The notes under the pieces were generated by a model. That model made no database searches and was not told where the DNA came from. It worked only from the letters and a program-made list of their open reading frames with translations. From Gammaproteobacteria bacterium (GTDB taxonomy: Bacteria > Pseudomonadota > Gammaproteobacteria > SZUA-229), in NCBI GenBank assembly GCA_029882215.1, contig JAOULC010000004.1, forward strand, positions 1-61,700: a stretch of DNA of 61,700 nt. Direction: 5' to 3'. The position numbers and the translations under genes were made by a program. The first letter of the stretch is position 1. Every line of letters starts with the position of its first letter. Below, one piece after another: positions 18,040 through 25,525 of the stretch.

Positions 18040-18787
18040 AGCAGGCTTAATTATAAGCGGCATCCTGATATCTGCTGCCGCCATGACAATTGGTATCGGG
18101 GGCGGCATCTTATGGACACCAATGCTCATTCTGGCTTATAACCTTTCGCCACAAGAAGCCATAGCAACATCGTTGCTGATACAGGTTGTTGGAATGGGCA
18201 GCGGTAGTATCGCTTATTACCGTGCCGGAATCACCAACATTAAATTATCGTTAATATTTATTGCAGTTGCCTTACCGGGTGTCATTATAGGCAGCTTTAT
18301 TACGATTAATCTCGAGCAGAGTACCGTGCAAATGGCTCTCGGAATTATGTCGATGATGCTGGCTATTTTATTCGTCAATAGTCATGATGACATAAACCAA
18401 GGCCATAGTTTTAATTTCAGTAAAAAAGTTATTTTAAAACTACTCCCTATCCCTGCATTTTTTGGTTTTATACTGGGTACTCTTTCGTTAGGTATTGGTG
18501 AATGGTTAATACCAAGCCTGAGAAGTAAATTAAAAATTGACATGACAACCGCAGTAGCTACTGTTATACCGGTTATGTTTGTTCTGGTTACGATCGCATC
18601 GTTAATACACTGGAGCTTTGCAGAAGACTTTCACCTGCAATATTTCCTGTGGGGAGCTCTGGGTACATTTATTGGCGGGCAAATAGGTGTTCATATATCA
18701 AAAAGAGTTGATGAAAGAATGCTCAAACAAAGCTTTATATATCTAATGACATTAATTGGTATACATCTTATTTTTCAGGCAGTCTAA
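18029..18787 (+). CDS. TauE/SafE (TSUP) family anion transporter
   Basis: A 252-residue membrane protein with seven or eight predicted helices in two related halves. The first half has 'SAAAMTIGIGGGILWTPML' and 'EAIATSLLIQVVGMGSGSIAYYRAG'; the second has 'FFGFILGTLSLGIGEWLIP' and 'GALGTFIGGQIGVHIS'. The paired 'IGIGGG' and 'LGIGEW' elements are typical of TSUP proteins, which move sulfite, sulfoacetate or related sulfur anions across the membrane. The start codon overlaps the HAMP gene end by 11 bases. The gene ends 33 bases from the convergent signalling operon, whose importer resembles sulfonate or nitrate systems, so a shared sulfur-anion theme is possible but unproven. Confidence 0.85.
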   Translation: MFLEAGLIISGILISAAAMTIGIGGGILWTPMLILAYNLSPQEAIATSLLIQVVGMGSGSIAYYRAGITNIKLSLIFIAVALPGVIIGSFITINLEQSTVQMALGIMSMMLAILFVNSHDDINQGHSFNFSKKVILKLLPIPAFFGFILGTLSLGIGEWLIPSLRSKLKIDMTTAVATVIPVMFVLVTIASLIHWSFAEDFHLQYFLWGALGTFIGGQIGVHISKRVDERMLKQSFIYLMTLIGIHLIFQAV

Positions 18788-18820
18788 ACAGATTTGCTTA
18801 GTCTATATGGAACACGACAA

Positions 18821-19582
18821 TTAATTTTTTAGCACCGAGAGAACCGCTTTAAGTAAAGTCTCTTCTTTATAGGGCTTGGTAATATAGGCATCCGTTGAAC
18901 TCATTTTACCCTTCATTTTATCCATTAAACTGTCTTTTGATGTAACCAGAATAATCGGTAACGATTTGAACCTTTCATTCTTTTTCAAAAGATCAACCAC
19001 TTTATAACCATCAATCCCAGGCATGATTAAATCCAGAATAATTAAATCAGGGATTTCCTTATCAAGCATGTCCAGTGCTTCAAATCCACTGATTGCTTCA
19101 GTGACATCAAAACCATATTCAAGCAAAGGAGCAGACGCCGCTTTTCTCGCAATAATACTGTCATCTACGACCAATATTCTGCCTTGTACTGGCTTTGTTA
19201 CTGAGCTTAACTTATCAGTCAAATCTGTAACCATACCTAGCTGGTCAGAGCTATTGCTTTTAATCGGTGTATTGATATCAAAATACTTAAAAAAGTCTTC
19301 ATTAGACATCCTTGCAGAGCCCGCGTTTGCATAAGAGTTAGCAACTGCCCCCGGCTTCGCCGGCCTGAACATGAATCTTAGTTCTTCCAGTTTCTTAAGC
19401 TCTGGCAAAACCTGCATACCCCGGAATATGCCATAGTTTAAAGATACAATCTCAGCATTTTCTATTATTAGTTTTCCCCAGCCATCATCATTACCCATAA
19501 TGACGACAGTACCATCCATATTAAAACTAATATATTCAGCAATAGCCTCTATGAAATGCTTTAATGTTTGTTTGTATTGCAC
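18821..19582 (-). CDS. Response regulator with N-terminal DUF4388-like domain
   Basis: A 253-residue protein. The first 75 residues ('GTVVIMGNDDGWGKLIIENAEIV') look like a DUF4388 or PatA N-terminal module, a small beta-rich domain often found with receivers. A linker of about 55 residues leads to a complete receiver domain (135-253): acidic pair D140-D141, phospho-acceptor D184 in 'LILDLIMPGIDGY', T214 and K236 ('TKPY'). No DNA-binding domain follows. It is the last gene of the minus-strand signalling operon, 36 bases after the kinase-like gene. It could be the phosphorylated output of CheA, as PilG or PatA-like proteins are in other systems. Confidence 0.8.
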   Translation of the reverse strand: MQYKQTLKHFIEAIAEYISFNMDGTVVIMGNDDGWGKLIIENAEIVSLNYGIFRGMQVLPELKKLEELRFMFRPAKPGAVANSYANAGSARMSNEDFFKYFDINTPIKSNSSDQLGMVTDLTDKLSSVTKPVQGRILVVDDSIIARKAASAPLLEYGFDVTEAISGFEALDMLDKEIPDLIILDLIMPGIDGYKVVDLLKKNERFKSLPIILVTSKDSLMDKMKGKMSSTDAYITKPYKEETLLKAVLSVLKN

Positions 19583-19618
19583 TGATATTTCCCGTAATCA
19601 ATCGTATTGAGCATATTG

Positions 19619-20716
19619 TTACTTTTGCGGTAGTCTTACTGTTACCTGGGTGCCGGTATTCAGTTCACTGTCTATCCAGATATTGCCATGACACTTTTTA
19701 AGAAGATCGTGGCAAATCACCAGACCGATACCAGTTCCCGCTTCTCCGGCTGTCCCCCTTGTTCTTTCATGACGCCCTAATTGAAAGATACTTTCAAGTC
19801 GTTCTGTTTCGATGCCAACACCTGTATCTCTGATAGTGATTAATACTGCATTATCAACATTTGACACTTCCGATTTGATAACAACCTTACTCTCTTTATG
19901 ACTAAATGAAACTGCATTAGATAGTAAGTTAATTGCAATAATACGAAGATACTCCTCGTCAAAATAAGCAGTATGATCTGGCGCAATATTATTGATTATA
20001 GTAATAACTTTGTGCTTATTTTCAGCCTGAACATGACTCACTACTTCATCAAAAATCGGTAATATCTGCACTGTCCTTAGTGTCACAGGTAATTCATTGT
20101 TTTGTAATGCTGACCAGTATTTTAATTTAAGTGAAATATTATCCAGATAATCTGCTGCCAGATACGCCGAAGAAATGTAGTCCAACATCAGCTCAGGATC
20201 TAACGCTCTTGATGGCTTGTCCATTTCCTTTAACAGTGACCTTAAGCCGACGATAGGTGTACGCAGGTCTTCGGAAATTATGGAAATAAATTTATTTTTT
20301 GCAGCATCTTGCTGCAAAAGTTTTTGTTCTTGCATTCGCAGCTTGATCTGCGTTTTAACACGGGCGTTAACTTCTTCAAAGTTAACCGGTTTTGTAAGGT
20401 AATCAGCCCCGCCCACATTAAATCCTTTAACGATACTTTCTATATCGATTTTAGCCGTTATAAATATAACTGGAATGTGAGATGTGGCAGGCATTTCTTT
20501 TAATTTTTCACAGACCTGATAACCATCTAAACCTGGCATCATTATATCGAGCAGTACCAGATCTATATCATAGTCCTGACACAAACCCAGGGCGGTTTGA
20601 CCATTATCTGCGGTTAAAACCTTATAATCTTCGGCCTGCAAAAAGCGTTCAAGCACGCTGATATTTGATGGGTAATCATCTACGATTAAGATAGTTGCTT
20701 GTTTCTTTTTATCCAT
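19619..20716 (-). CDS. Receiver plus histidine-kinase-like protein lacking the phospho-acceptor His
   Basis: A 365-residue soluble protein. Residues 8-125 form a receiver (D13-D14, phospho-acceptor D57 in 'LVLLDIMMPGLDGY', T88, K109 in 'TKP'). Residues 135-205 are a dimerisation helix pair where the H-box reads 'SIISEDLRTPIVGL': the position of the usual His is E149. The C-terminal ATPase domain keeps its N-box (N263, N267), 'IRDTGVGIE' and 'GEAGTGIGLVICHDLL'. So ATP binding is likely, but autophosphorylation on His is not possible at the normal site. It may act on a partner, as a phosphatase, or as a nucleotide-dependent scaffold. It follows the binding-protein gene by 110 bases. Confidence 0.82.
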   Translation of the reverse strand: MDKKKQATILIVDDYPSNISVLERFLQAEDYKVLTADNGQTALGLCQDYDIDLVLLDIMMPGLDGYQVCEKLKEMPATSHIPVIFITAKIDIESIVKGFNVGGADYLTKPVNFEEVNARVKTQIKLRMQEQKLLQQDAAKNKFISIISEDLRTPIVGLRSLLKEMDKPSRALDPELMLDYISSAYLAADYLDNISLKLKYWSALQNNELPVTLRTVQILPIFDEVVSHVQAENKHKVITIINNIAPDHTAYFDEEYLRIIAINLLSNAVSFSHKESKVVIKSEVSNVDNAVLITIRDTGVGIETERLESIFQLGRHERTRGTAGEAGTGIGLVICHDLLKKCHGNIWIDSELNTGTQVTVRLPQK

Positions 20717-20826
20717 ACTGGTCTTCTGTGGTATTCCTGTAATATTTCAGGCTAGCTTGTAACATTTATGCTGACTTAATATAAATTAGAGCAATGTCAT
20801 CACTTTTGCCATTATTATATATTATT

Positions 20827-21873
20827 CTAGTTATCAGGAAATGAAATAATACTTTCAACCGTCGTGATATCAGTTACATTGGCAGACCTTGCAAACTGAT
20901 CATTTACGAGGCCTTCAATATTGCTATCCTCAACCAGTTTAAACCTCTGCATCTGCTCAGCCATATATTTAAATTCTGTTACTATGGGCACATACTTATT
21001 ATAGACAATCCGGTTTTCAGGTGTTGTTAGTGCATACTTAACCAGATCTTCAGACTGGTTCCAGTACTTAACGGCAATTTTAATTGCACTTTGAGTATTT
21101 TTCTGGCTCCATAAACCTGAGCGTGCTGCACTTTGTACAAAGCGCTGTACGATTTCAGGGTCTTTATCAATTAAACTCTGCCTGACAACAACCAAATTAC
21201 ACATAAAGTCAGGCCATACATCTTCAACATATTTAACCAAAGTGGAATCACCGCTTTTAAGTGTCTTAGCTGCAAACGGCTCACCAACATAGTAAGCATC
21301 CAGCGAGCCACTTGATAATGCGGATGCCATATCCGGAGGATTCATTTCTACAACCTTAATGCGACCGTTTAAGCCACTATCTTCAATCAGTTGTAAAATA
21401 CTTAAATTATGACCGGAATAACGCATCGGTACAGCTACGGTTTTATCGATTAAATCTTCTATGCGAGTGACTTTTAAGTCTTTTCTTGCAACCAATGTAC
21501 TTTCATGTCGATTACCAATATAAACAACCCGGACGTCTTCGCCTTGCTGTTTTAACACAATAGACAATGGTGCAATCATAAATGCGACATCAATTTGTTC
21601 GTTACGCAATGACTCAGCCATGTCAGCAAATGATGAATATTTTATCGCTTTATAGCGAATATCTCCTGTCGATTTACTGACATGATCCAGAATGGGTGCA
21701 GCAAGATTGGTAATAACCGGCATATATCCCATTGAGATTATTCTTCGTTCACTATGCTCTGTATTTAATAAAAAATGCATATAGGAAATGAAAAAAAGCC
21801 AGATAATTGCTCCTGAAAAAAGCACCCACACAAGCGGGACTGATTTGAGCTGGTAAGATATTTTATGCAACAT
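20827..21873 (-). CDS. Membrane-anchored ABC transporter substrate-binding protein (SsuA/NrtA type)
   Basis: A 348-residue periplasmic binding protein of the NMT1/OpuAC-like group that includes taurine, sulfonate, nitrate and thiamine-precursor binders. Residues 14-36 ('VWVLFSGAIIWLFFISYMHF') form an uncleaved-looking transmembrane helix instead of a normal signal peptide or lipobox, so the domain should stay anchored outside the inner membrane. The mature part begins 'ISMGYMPVITNLAAPILDH' and includes 'EQIDVAFMIAPLSIVL' like text with a Gln-Ile-Asp, and 'SGSLDAYYVGEPFAAK', a family hallmark. The ligand cannot be read from sequence. Its start overlaps the ATPase gene by 11 bases. Confidence 0.85.
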   Translation of the reverse strand: MLHKISYQLKSVPLVWVLFSGAIIWLFFISYMHFLLNTEHSERRIISMGYMPVITNLAAPILDHVSKSTGDIRYKAIKYSSFADMAESLRNEQIDVAFMIAPLSIVLKQQGEDVRVVYIGNRHESTLVARKDLKVTRIEDLIDKTVAVPMRYSGHNLSILQLIEDSGLNGRIKVVEMNPPDMASALSSGSLDAYYVGEPFAAKTLKSGDSTLVKYVEDVWPDFMCNLVVVRQSLIDKDPEIVQRFVQSAARSGLWSQKNTQSAIKIAVKYWNQSEDLVKYALTTPENRIVYNKYVPIVTEFKYMAEQMQRFKLVEDSNIEGLVNDQFARSANVTDITTVESIISFPDN

Positions 21874-22657
21874 AGCTCACACCAAGCTCCATAAATACTT
21901 CATCACGTAACTCTCTAAGACCAGGTTCTTTTTCGATGTTACGAGGACGAGAAAAGTTAAGCTTTCTTTCCATGGTGACTCTTGCTGGTTTCTCATTCAT
22001 AACGATAATTCGGTCTGCCATAATTAACGCATCATCAATAAAATGCGTTACCATCACCATGGTTTTACCTATAAAGCTATGCATATTAATGACTTCTTCA
22101 CGTATTTTTAAATGTGTAAGGTAATCCAGTCCTGTAAATGGCTCATCCATATAAAGCACATCAGGATTAACAGCCAGTGCCCTGCCTAATTCTGCCCGCC
22201 GCTGCATACCACCTGAAAGCTGGCTTGGATAGTGATGCTCAAAACCAGTCAGCTCAACCATGTCGATGTACTCTTGGATGGTCTCTGTTTTTTCAGCTTC
22301 ATCTTCAATATGGCGCAAACCTAATTCAACATTTTGCCACACCGTCATCCATGGTAATAATCCATTCTGTTGAAAAACATAAACATGATCAGGGCTAGTC
22401 TTAAATGTCTCTTGACCATCAATCAGAATTTTACCTGTTGTTGCCCGATCAAACCCCGCCATTATTCTTAATAATGTAGATTTACCGCAGCCCGATGGTC
22501 CCAGAATACAAACCATTTCGCCATCTTCAAATTCCATATTGATATCATCAAACACTTTAATTACTTGGCCGGCCTTTTCAGGATCATTAATATCACGCTT
22601 TTTTGCGCGCTTATTAACGTAGCTCTTGCTAAGCCCTTCAATTTTAATAGAACCCAT
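21863..22657 (-). CDS. ABC transporter ATP-binding protein (SsuB/TauB/NrtD type)
   Basis: A 264-residue nucleotide-binding subunit. Visible are the Walker A 'GPSGCGKST' (53-61), the Q-loop 'FQQNGLLPWMTVWQNV' (95-110), which is typical of taurine, sulfonate and nitrate importers, the signature 'LSGGMQRRAELGRAL' (148-162), Walker B 'LYMDEPF' (168-174) and the switch H205. A charged insertion of about 13 residues near 20-32 ('KRDINDPEKAG') is unusual for the group. It is sandwiched between the permease and binding-protein genes with 12 bases before it and an 11-base overlap after it, so the three form one importer. Confidence 0.9.
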   Translation of the reverse strand: MGSIKIEGLSKSYVNKRAKKRDINDPEKAGQVIKVFDDINMEFEDGEMVCILGPSGCGKSTLLRIMAGFDRATTGKILIDGQETFKTSPDHVYVFQQNGLLPWMTVWQNVELGLRHIEDEAEKTETIQEYIDMVELTGFEHHYPSQLSGGMQRRAELGRALAVNPDVLYMDEPFTGLDYLTHLKIREEVINMHSFIGKTMVMVTHFIDDALIMADRIIVMNEKPARVTMERKLNFSRPRNIEKEPGLRELRDEVFMELGVSYVA

Positions 22658-22669
22658 TGTAAACCTTCT

Positions 22670-23434
22670 TTAAGAGTGTTGCTTTGCAGCCATGATGAAA
22701 CCGAGTCTGCCTAATTTATACATAATAATATCTAACAGCAATCCAATAATTCCTATAACAATCATTGCCACCATGACATAGTCCATGCGCAGAGCATTTC
22801 TGGAATCAAGAATCAGATAACCTAATCCTGACTGCACTGCAATCATTTCAGCCGCCACGACAACAAGCCAGGCAATGGCAATCGTTAAACGTAAAGCAGT
22901 TACCACTTCAGGCAATATTGCTGGCACTACAATTTTGGTAATCATTTCAACTCGAGACAAGTTAAAATTTGACGCCACCTGAAAATAAATCGGGTTTATT
23001 GAGCTAACCGCAATTGCAGTAGCGACAACAATAGGGAAAAAACTTGAAAGAAAAATAAGAAAAATAGCGGGGTTATCACCCAAACCGAACCATAGCATGG
23101 CTAGTGGTATCCATGCTAACGGAGAGATTGGACGAAGAAACTGAATGATCGGATTTAAAGCGTATGATACCGCCTTAACCCTGCCAATAAGAATACCTAG
23201 CGGAATACCTACAATGGCCCCCAGATAGAAACCGATAGTCACACGGTATAAGCTGGCAACGGAATGATTAAATATTGAGCCATTCGCGACAAGCTCAAAA
23301 AAACTGTTGAGAACAGGCAGCGGTCCCGGAAATACCGACTCACTCCAGCCACTATACATTGCAACTAACTGCCATATTATGATAACTACTGAGAATGAAA
23401 TCAGTGGATATATAAACTTTTTACTTAAAGCCAT
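22670..23434 (-). CDS. ABC transporter permease (SsuC/TauC/NrtB type)
   Basis: A 254-residue inner-membrane permease with about six transmembrane helices. Family features are 'VFPGPLPVLNSFFEL' near the N-terminus, 'IGIPLGILIGRVKAV', 'FLRPISPLAWIPLAMLWFG' and the cytoplasmic coupling loop 'RVEMITKIVVPAILPEVVTALRLTIA' seen in two halves, with 'AEMIAVQSGLGYLI' after it. These match the taurine/sulfonate/nitrate group. It begins 24 bases after the ParA-like gene, so the importer is in the same operon as the chemosensory genes. Confidence 0.9.
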   Translation of the reverse strand: MALSKKFIYPLISFSVVIIIWQLVAMYSGWSESVFPGPLPVLNSFFELVANGSIFNHSVASLYRVTIGFYLGAIVGIPLGILIGRVKAVSYALNPIIQFLRPISPLAWIPLAMLWFGLGDNPAIFLIFLSSFFPIVVATAIAVSSINPIYFQVASNFNLSRVEMITKIVVPAILPEVVTALRLTIAIAWLVVVAAEMIAVQSGLGYLILDSRNALRMDYVMVAMIVIGIIGLLLDIIMYKLGRLGFIMAAKQHS

Positions 23435-23458
23435 ATTGGTTAATTCATTAAAAAGGGA

Positions 23459-24415
23459 TTAATTTAGGGCTATAATTTCTTTTGCTAAATTATAGTACTG
23501 TCTGCCAGCACGACTTTCCTTATCATAAAAAATAGTTGGTTTGTGAACAATCTGCGATTCACGCACTTTTGAATCCTTTTCTATCATTGTTGTAAAGACA
23601 TGTTCGTTGTATTCATCCTTCAGTTTTTTGAGTACTACTCGCGAAGCCGTATCATTAGCTTCAAACATTGTAATGGAGATCCTGTAATCCAGTTCGTGGG
23701 CCGACTTATCACGAATAACCTTAATCATATTTGCAATATGTGCCACACCTTGCATTGAGAGGTATTCACACGGTGTCGGGATAATCGCAAGATTTGAAGC
23801 CAGCAGGGCATTAAGTGTATAAAAATCACCGGATGGTGGCGTATCTATAATGATGTAGTCAAAATAGTCAGCAATGACCTTTAATTTATCTCTTAATAAA
23901 TATTCAAAATTTTCGTTCTGGATATGTGTTTTCGAGAGCAGTGCCATTTTACTATTAGAAGGTAATAACCAAACATTAGATTGTGTTTTAACAATATACT
24001 CGGCAATGCCCACATCTTTAGACTGAATCACCTCGAAAAATGATTTTGCATCTTTATATCCCATCAGCAGACTAAGGTTAGCCTGGATATCAAAGTCTAT
24101 AATAAGCACACGTTTTTTCAGTAAACTCAGTGAAACACCAAGGTTCAGAGATGTAGTTGTTTTAGCTACACCACCTTTCTGATTGCACACCGAAATAATT
24201 TTAGCACTATGATGCCGGTCTGCTGTATCTATCCCATCGATAACGACAGAGTCATTATTTATAGCAGGATTACTTTCGACACTTGACTGCGACACTTGCT
24301 TGCGCACAACAAAAACATTTTTACATTTAGAACAGCGAACACTGGTTTCATTTTTTTTAATAACGCTTTCGTTAATATTGTAACGAGCATTACAGTTATC
24401 GCAGGTTATAATCAT
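23459..24415 (-). CDS. ParA/MinD-family ATPase with N-terminal zinc ribbon
   Basis: A 318-residue ATPase. Residues 3-38 form a zinc ribbon of the MJ0042 type: 'CDNCNARYNI' and 'VRCSKCKNVFVV', four Cys in two CxxC pairs. A 35-residue linker leads to a ParA domain with the deviant Walker A 'KGGVAKTT' (80-87), 'VLIIDFDIQANLS', 'DYIIIDTPPSGD' and 'IPTPCEYLSMQGVAHI'. ParA proteins of this sort place chemosensory arrays or plasmids by cycling on the nucleoid. I chose the ATG at 24415, one base past the cheB stop, since the ribbon begins there. No ParB partner is visible. Its position between CheB-like 1 and the importer genes suggests array positioning, like ParC or PpfA, but this is inference. Confidence 0.82.
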   Translation of the reverse strand: MIITCDNCNARYNINESVIKKNETSVRCSKCKNVFVVRKQVSQSSVESNPAINNDSVVIDGIDTADRHHSAKIISVCNQKGGVAKTTTSLNLGVSLSLLKKRVLIIDFDIQANLSLLMGYKDAKSFFEVIQSKDVGIAEYIVKTQSNVWLLPSNSKMALLSKTHIQNENFEYLLRDKLKVIADYFDYIIIDTPPSGDFYTLNALLASNLAIIPTPCEYLSMQGVAHIANMIKVIRDKSAHELDYRISITMFEANDTASRVVLKKLKDEYNEHVFTTMIEKDSKVRESQIVHKPTIFYDKESRAGRQYYNLAKEIIALN

Positions 24416-24416
24416 C

Positions 24417-25469
24417 TCAGTCACCCTGCCCGTTTGAAACAATTGAATCAATCATAGCAGCCAGCTGATTAGCATTTGTAATCTTATCAACAACACCGTT
24501 CTGAATAGCCGTATGTGTAAGATTCGGGTAAACACAGGTTTCTGTTGACTGAGCAATTGTTACACCGCCCTTCTCTTTAATCGACATAAAGCCCTGACTG
24601 CCATCATCACCAATACCCGTTAACAAAACACCGATTGCATTGTCATTAAAAGCTTCTGCCGCTGATGTAAAAAGGTCATTTAATGGTCGCTCCGGCTTTT
24701 CACCGAGTGACAGACAAAATTCATCATTCAGATTACTCTTAACAGTCAGTGGTTCATTATATGAACAGACATAACAAACACCCTGCTCCAGTACAGCACC
24801 TTCAATACCAACTTCAACACGCCATGGTGTGTAGTCATTAAACTTTGCAACAAACGCAGGTAATATTTTTTGTGAAATTTCCTGAACGACAACCACTGCA
24901 GCAGGGAGGTCAGGTGAAAGCTGCGACATCAGATTAATAATGGTATTGGGTCCACCTAGCGTTGTTCCAATTGCTATAATATATTCGAGCGGGCGAAATT
25001 CATAACGTTCTGACAAGCGATCACGAGAATCAAGCTTACAGACACGTACCCTCCTGACTTTCTCAATATCTTCATCGGCAGCAATTTTTACTCTGTCGAT
25101 AATTTTATTACGCTCATTATGAATATCATGTGAGATAGCACCGGATGGCTTTGGCATGAAATCAACGACACCAAGGCGCAGCGCTTCAAACGTGATTTCA
25201 CCATGATTAAACAGGGAGCTCAGCATAACAATCGGAACCGGTGACTCAATCATAATATGCCGTACGGATCTGATACCATCCATAACAGGCATATCAACAT
25301 CTAATGTAATAACATCAGGGCTTAATTCTTTTATTTTTTCAAGTGCTTCCAGACCGTTTTTAGCATATCCAACCACATCAATATCCGGGTCTGAACCCAG
25401 CATTTCAGTCAGAGCTTTAACCATAAAAGAAGCATCATCAACAATCAGAACTCTTATTTTATCTGTCAT
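24417..25469 (-). CDS. CheB-like protein 1, methylesterase residues replaced
   Basis: A 350-residue protein with the CheB layout: receiver (1-125; D11-D12, phospho-acceptor D57, K107), linker, and a CheB methylesterase-fold domain (160-345). In CheB the catalytic Ser, His and Asp lie in IGASTGG, VVxQH and GxxDG. Here the first reads 'IGTTLGG' (Thr170 for Ser), the second 'VVVQEIS' (Glu197 for His), and only the Asp remains ('TGIGDDG', D289). The fold is conserved but hydrolysis is not expected. Phosphorylation of D57 by CheA should still be possible. It lies 56 bases after cheA and is followed by parA with one base between. I would not name it cheB as an active enzyme. Confidence 0.85.
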   Translation of the reverse strand: MTDKIRVLIVDDASFMVKALTEMLGSDPDIDVVGYAKNGLEALEKIKELSPDVITLDVDMPVMDGIRSVRHIMIESPVPIVMLSSLFNHGEITFEALRLGVVDFMPKPSGAISHDIHNERNKIIDRVKIAADEDIEKVRRVRVCKLDSRDRLSERYEFRPLEYIIAIGTTLGGPNTIINLMSQLSPDLPAAVVVVQEISQKILPAFVAKFNDYTPWRVEVGIEGAVLEQGVCYVCSYNEPLTVKSNLNDEFCLSLGEKPERPLNDLFTSAAEAFNDNAIGVLLTGIGDDGSQGFMSIKEKGGVTIAQSTETCVYPNLTHTAIQNGVVDKITNANQLAAMIDSIVSNGQGD

Positions 25470-25525
25470 AGAATCTCAAACATTAATTAAATCAGGCATA
25501 AACAAACTGAATAAGTTAGAAAACA

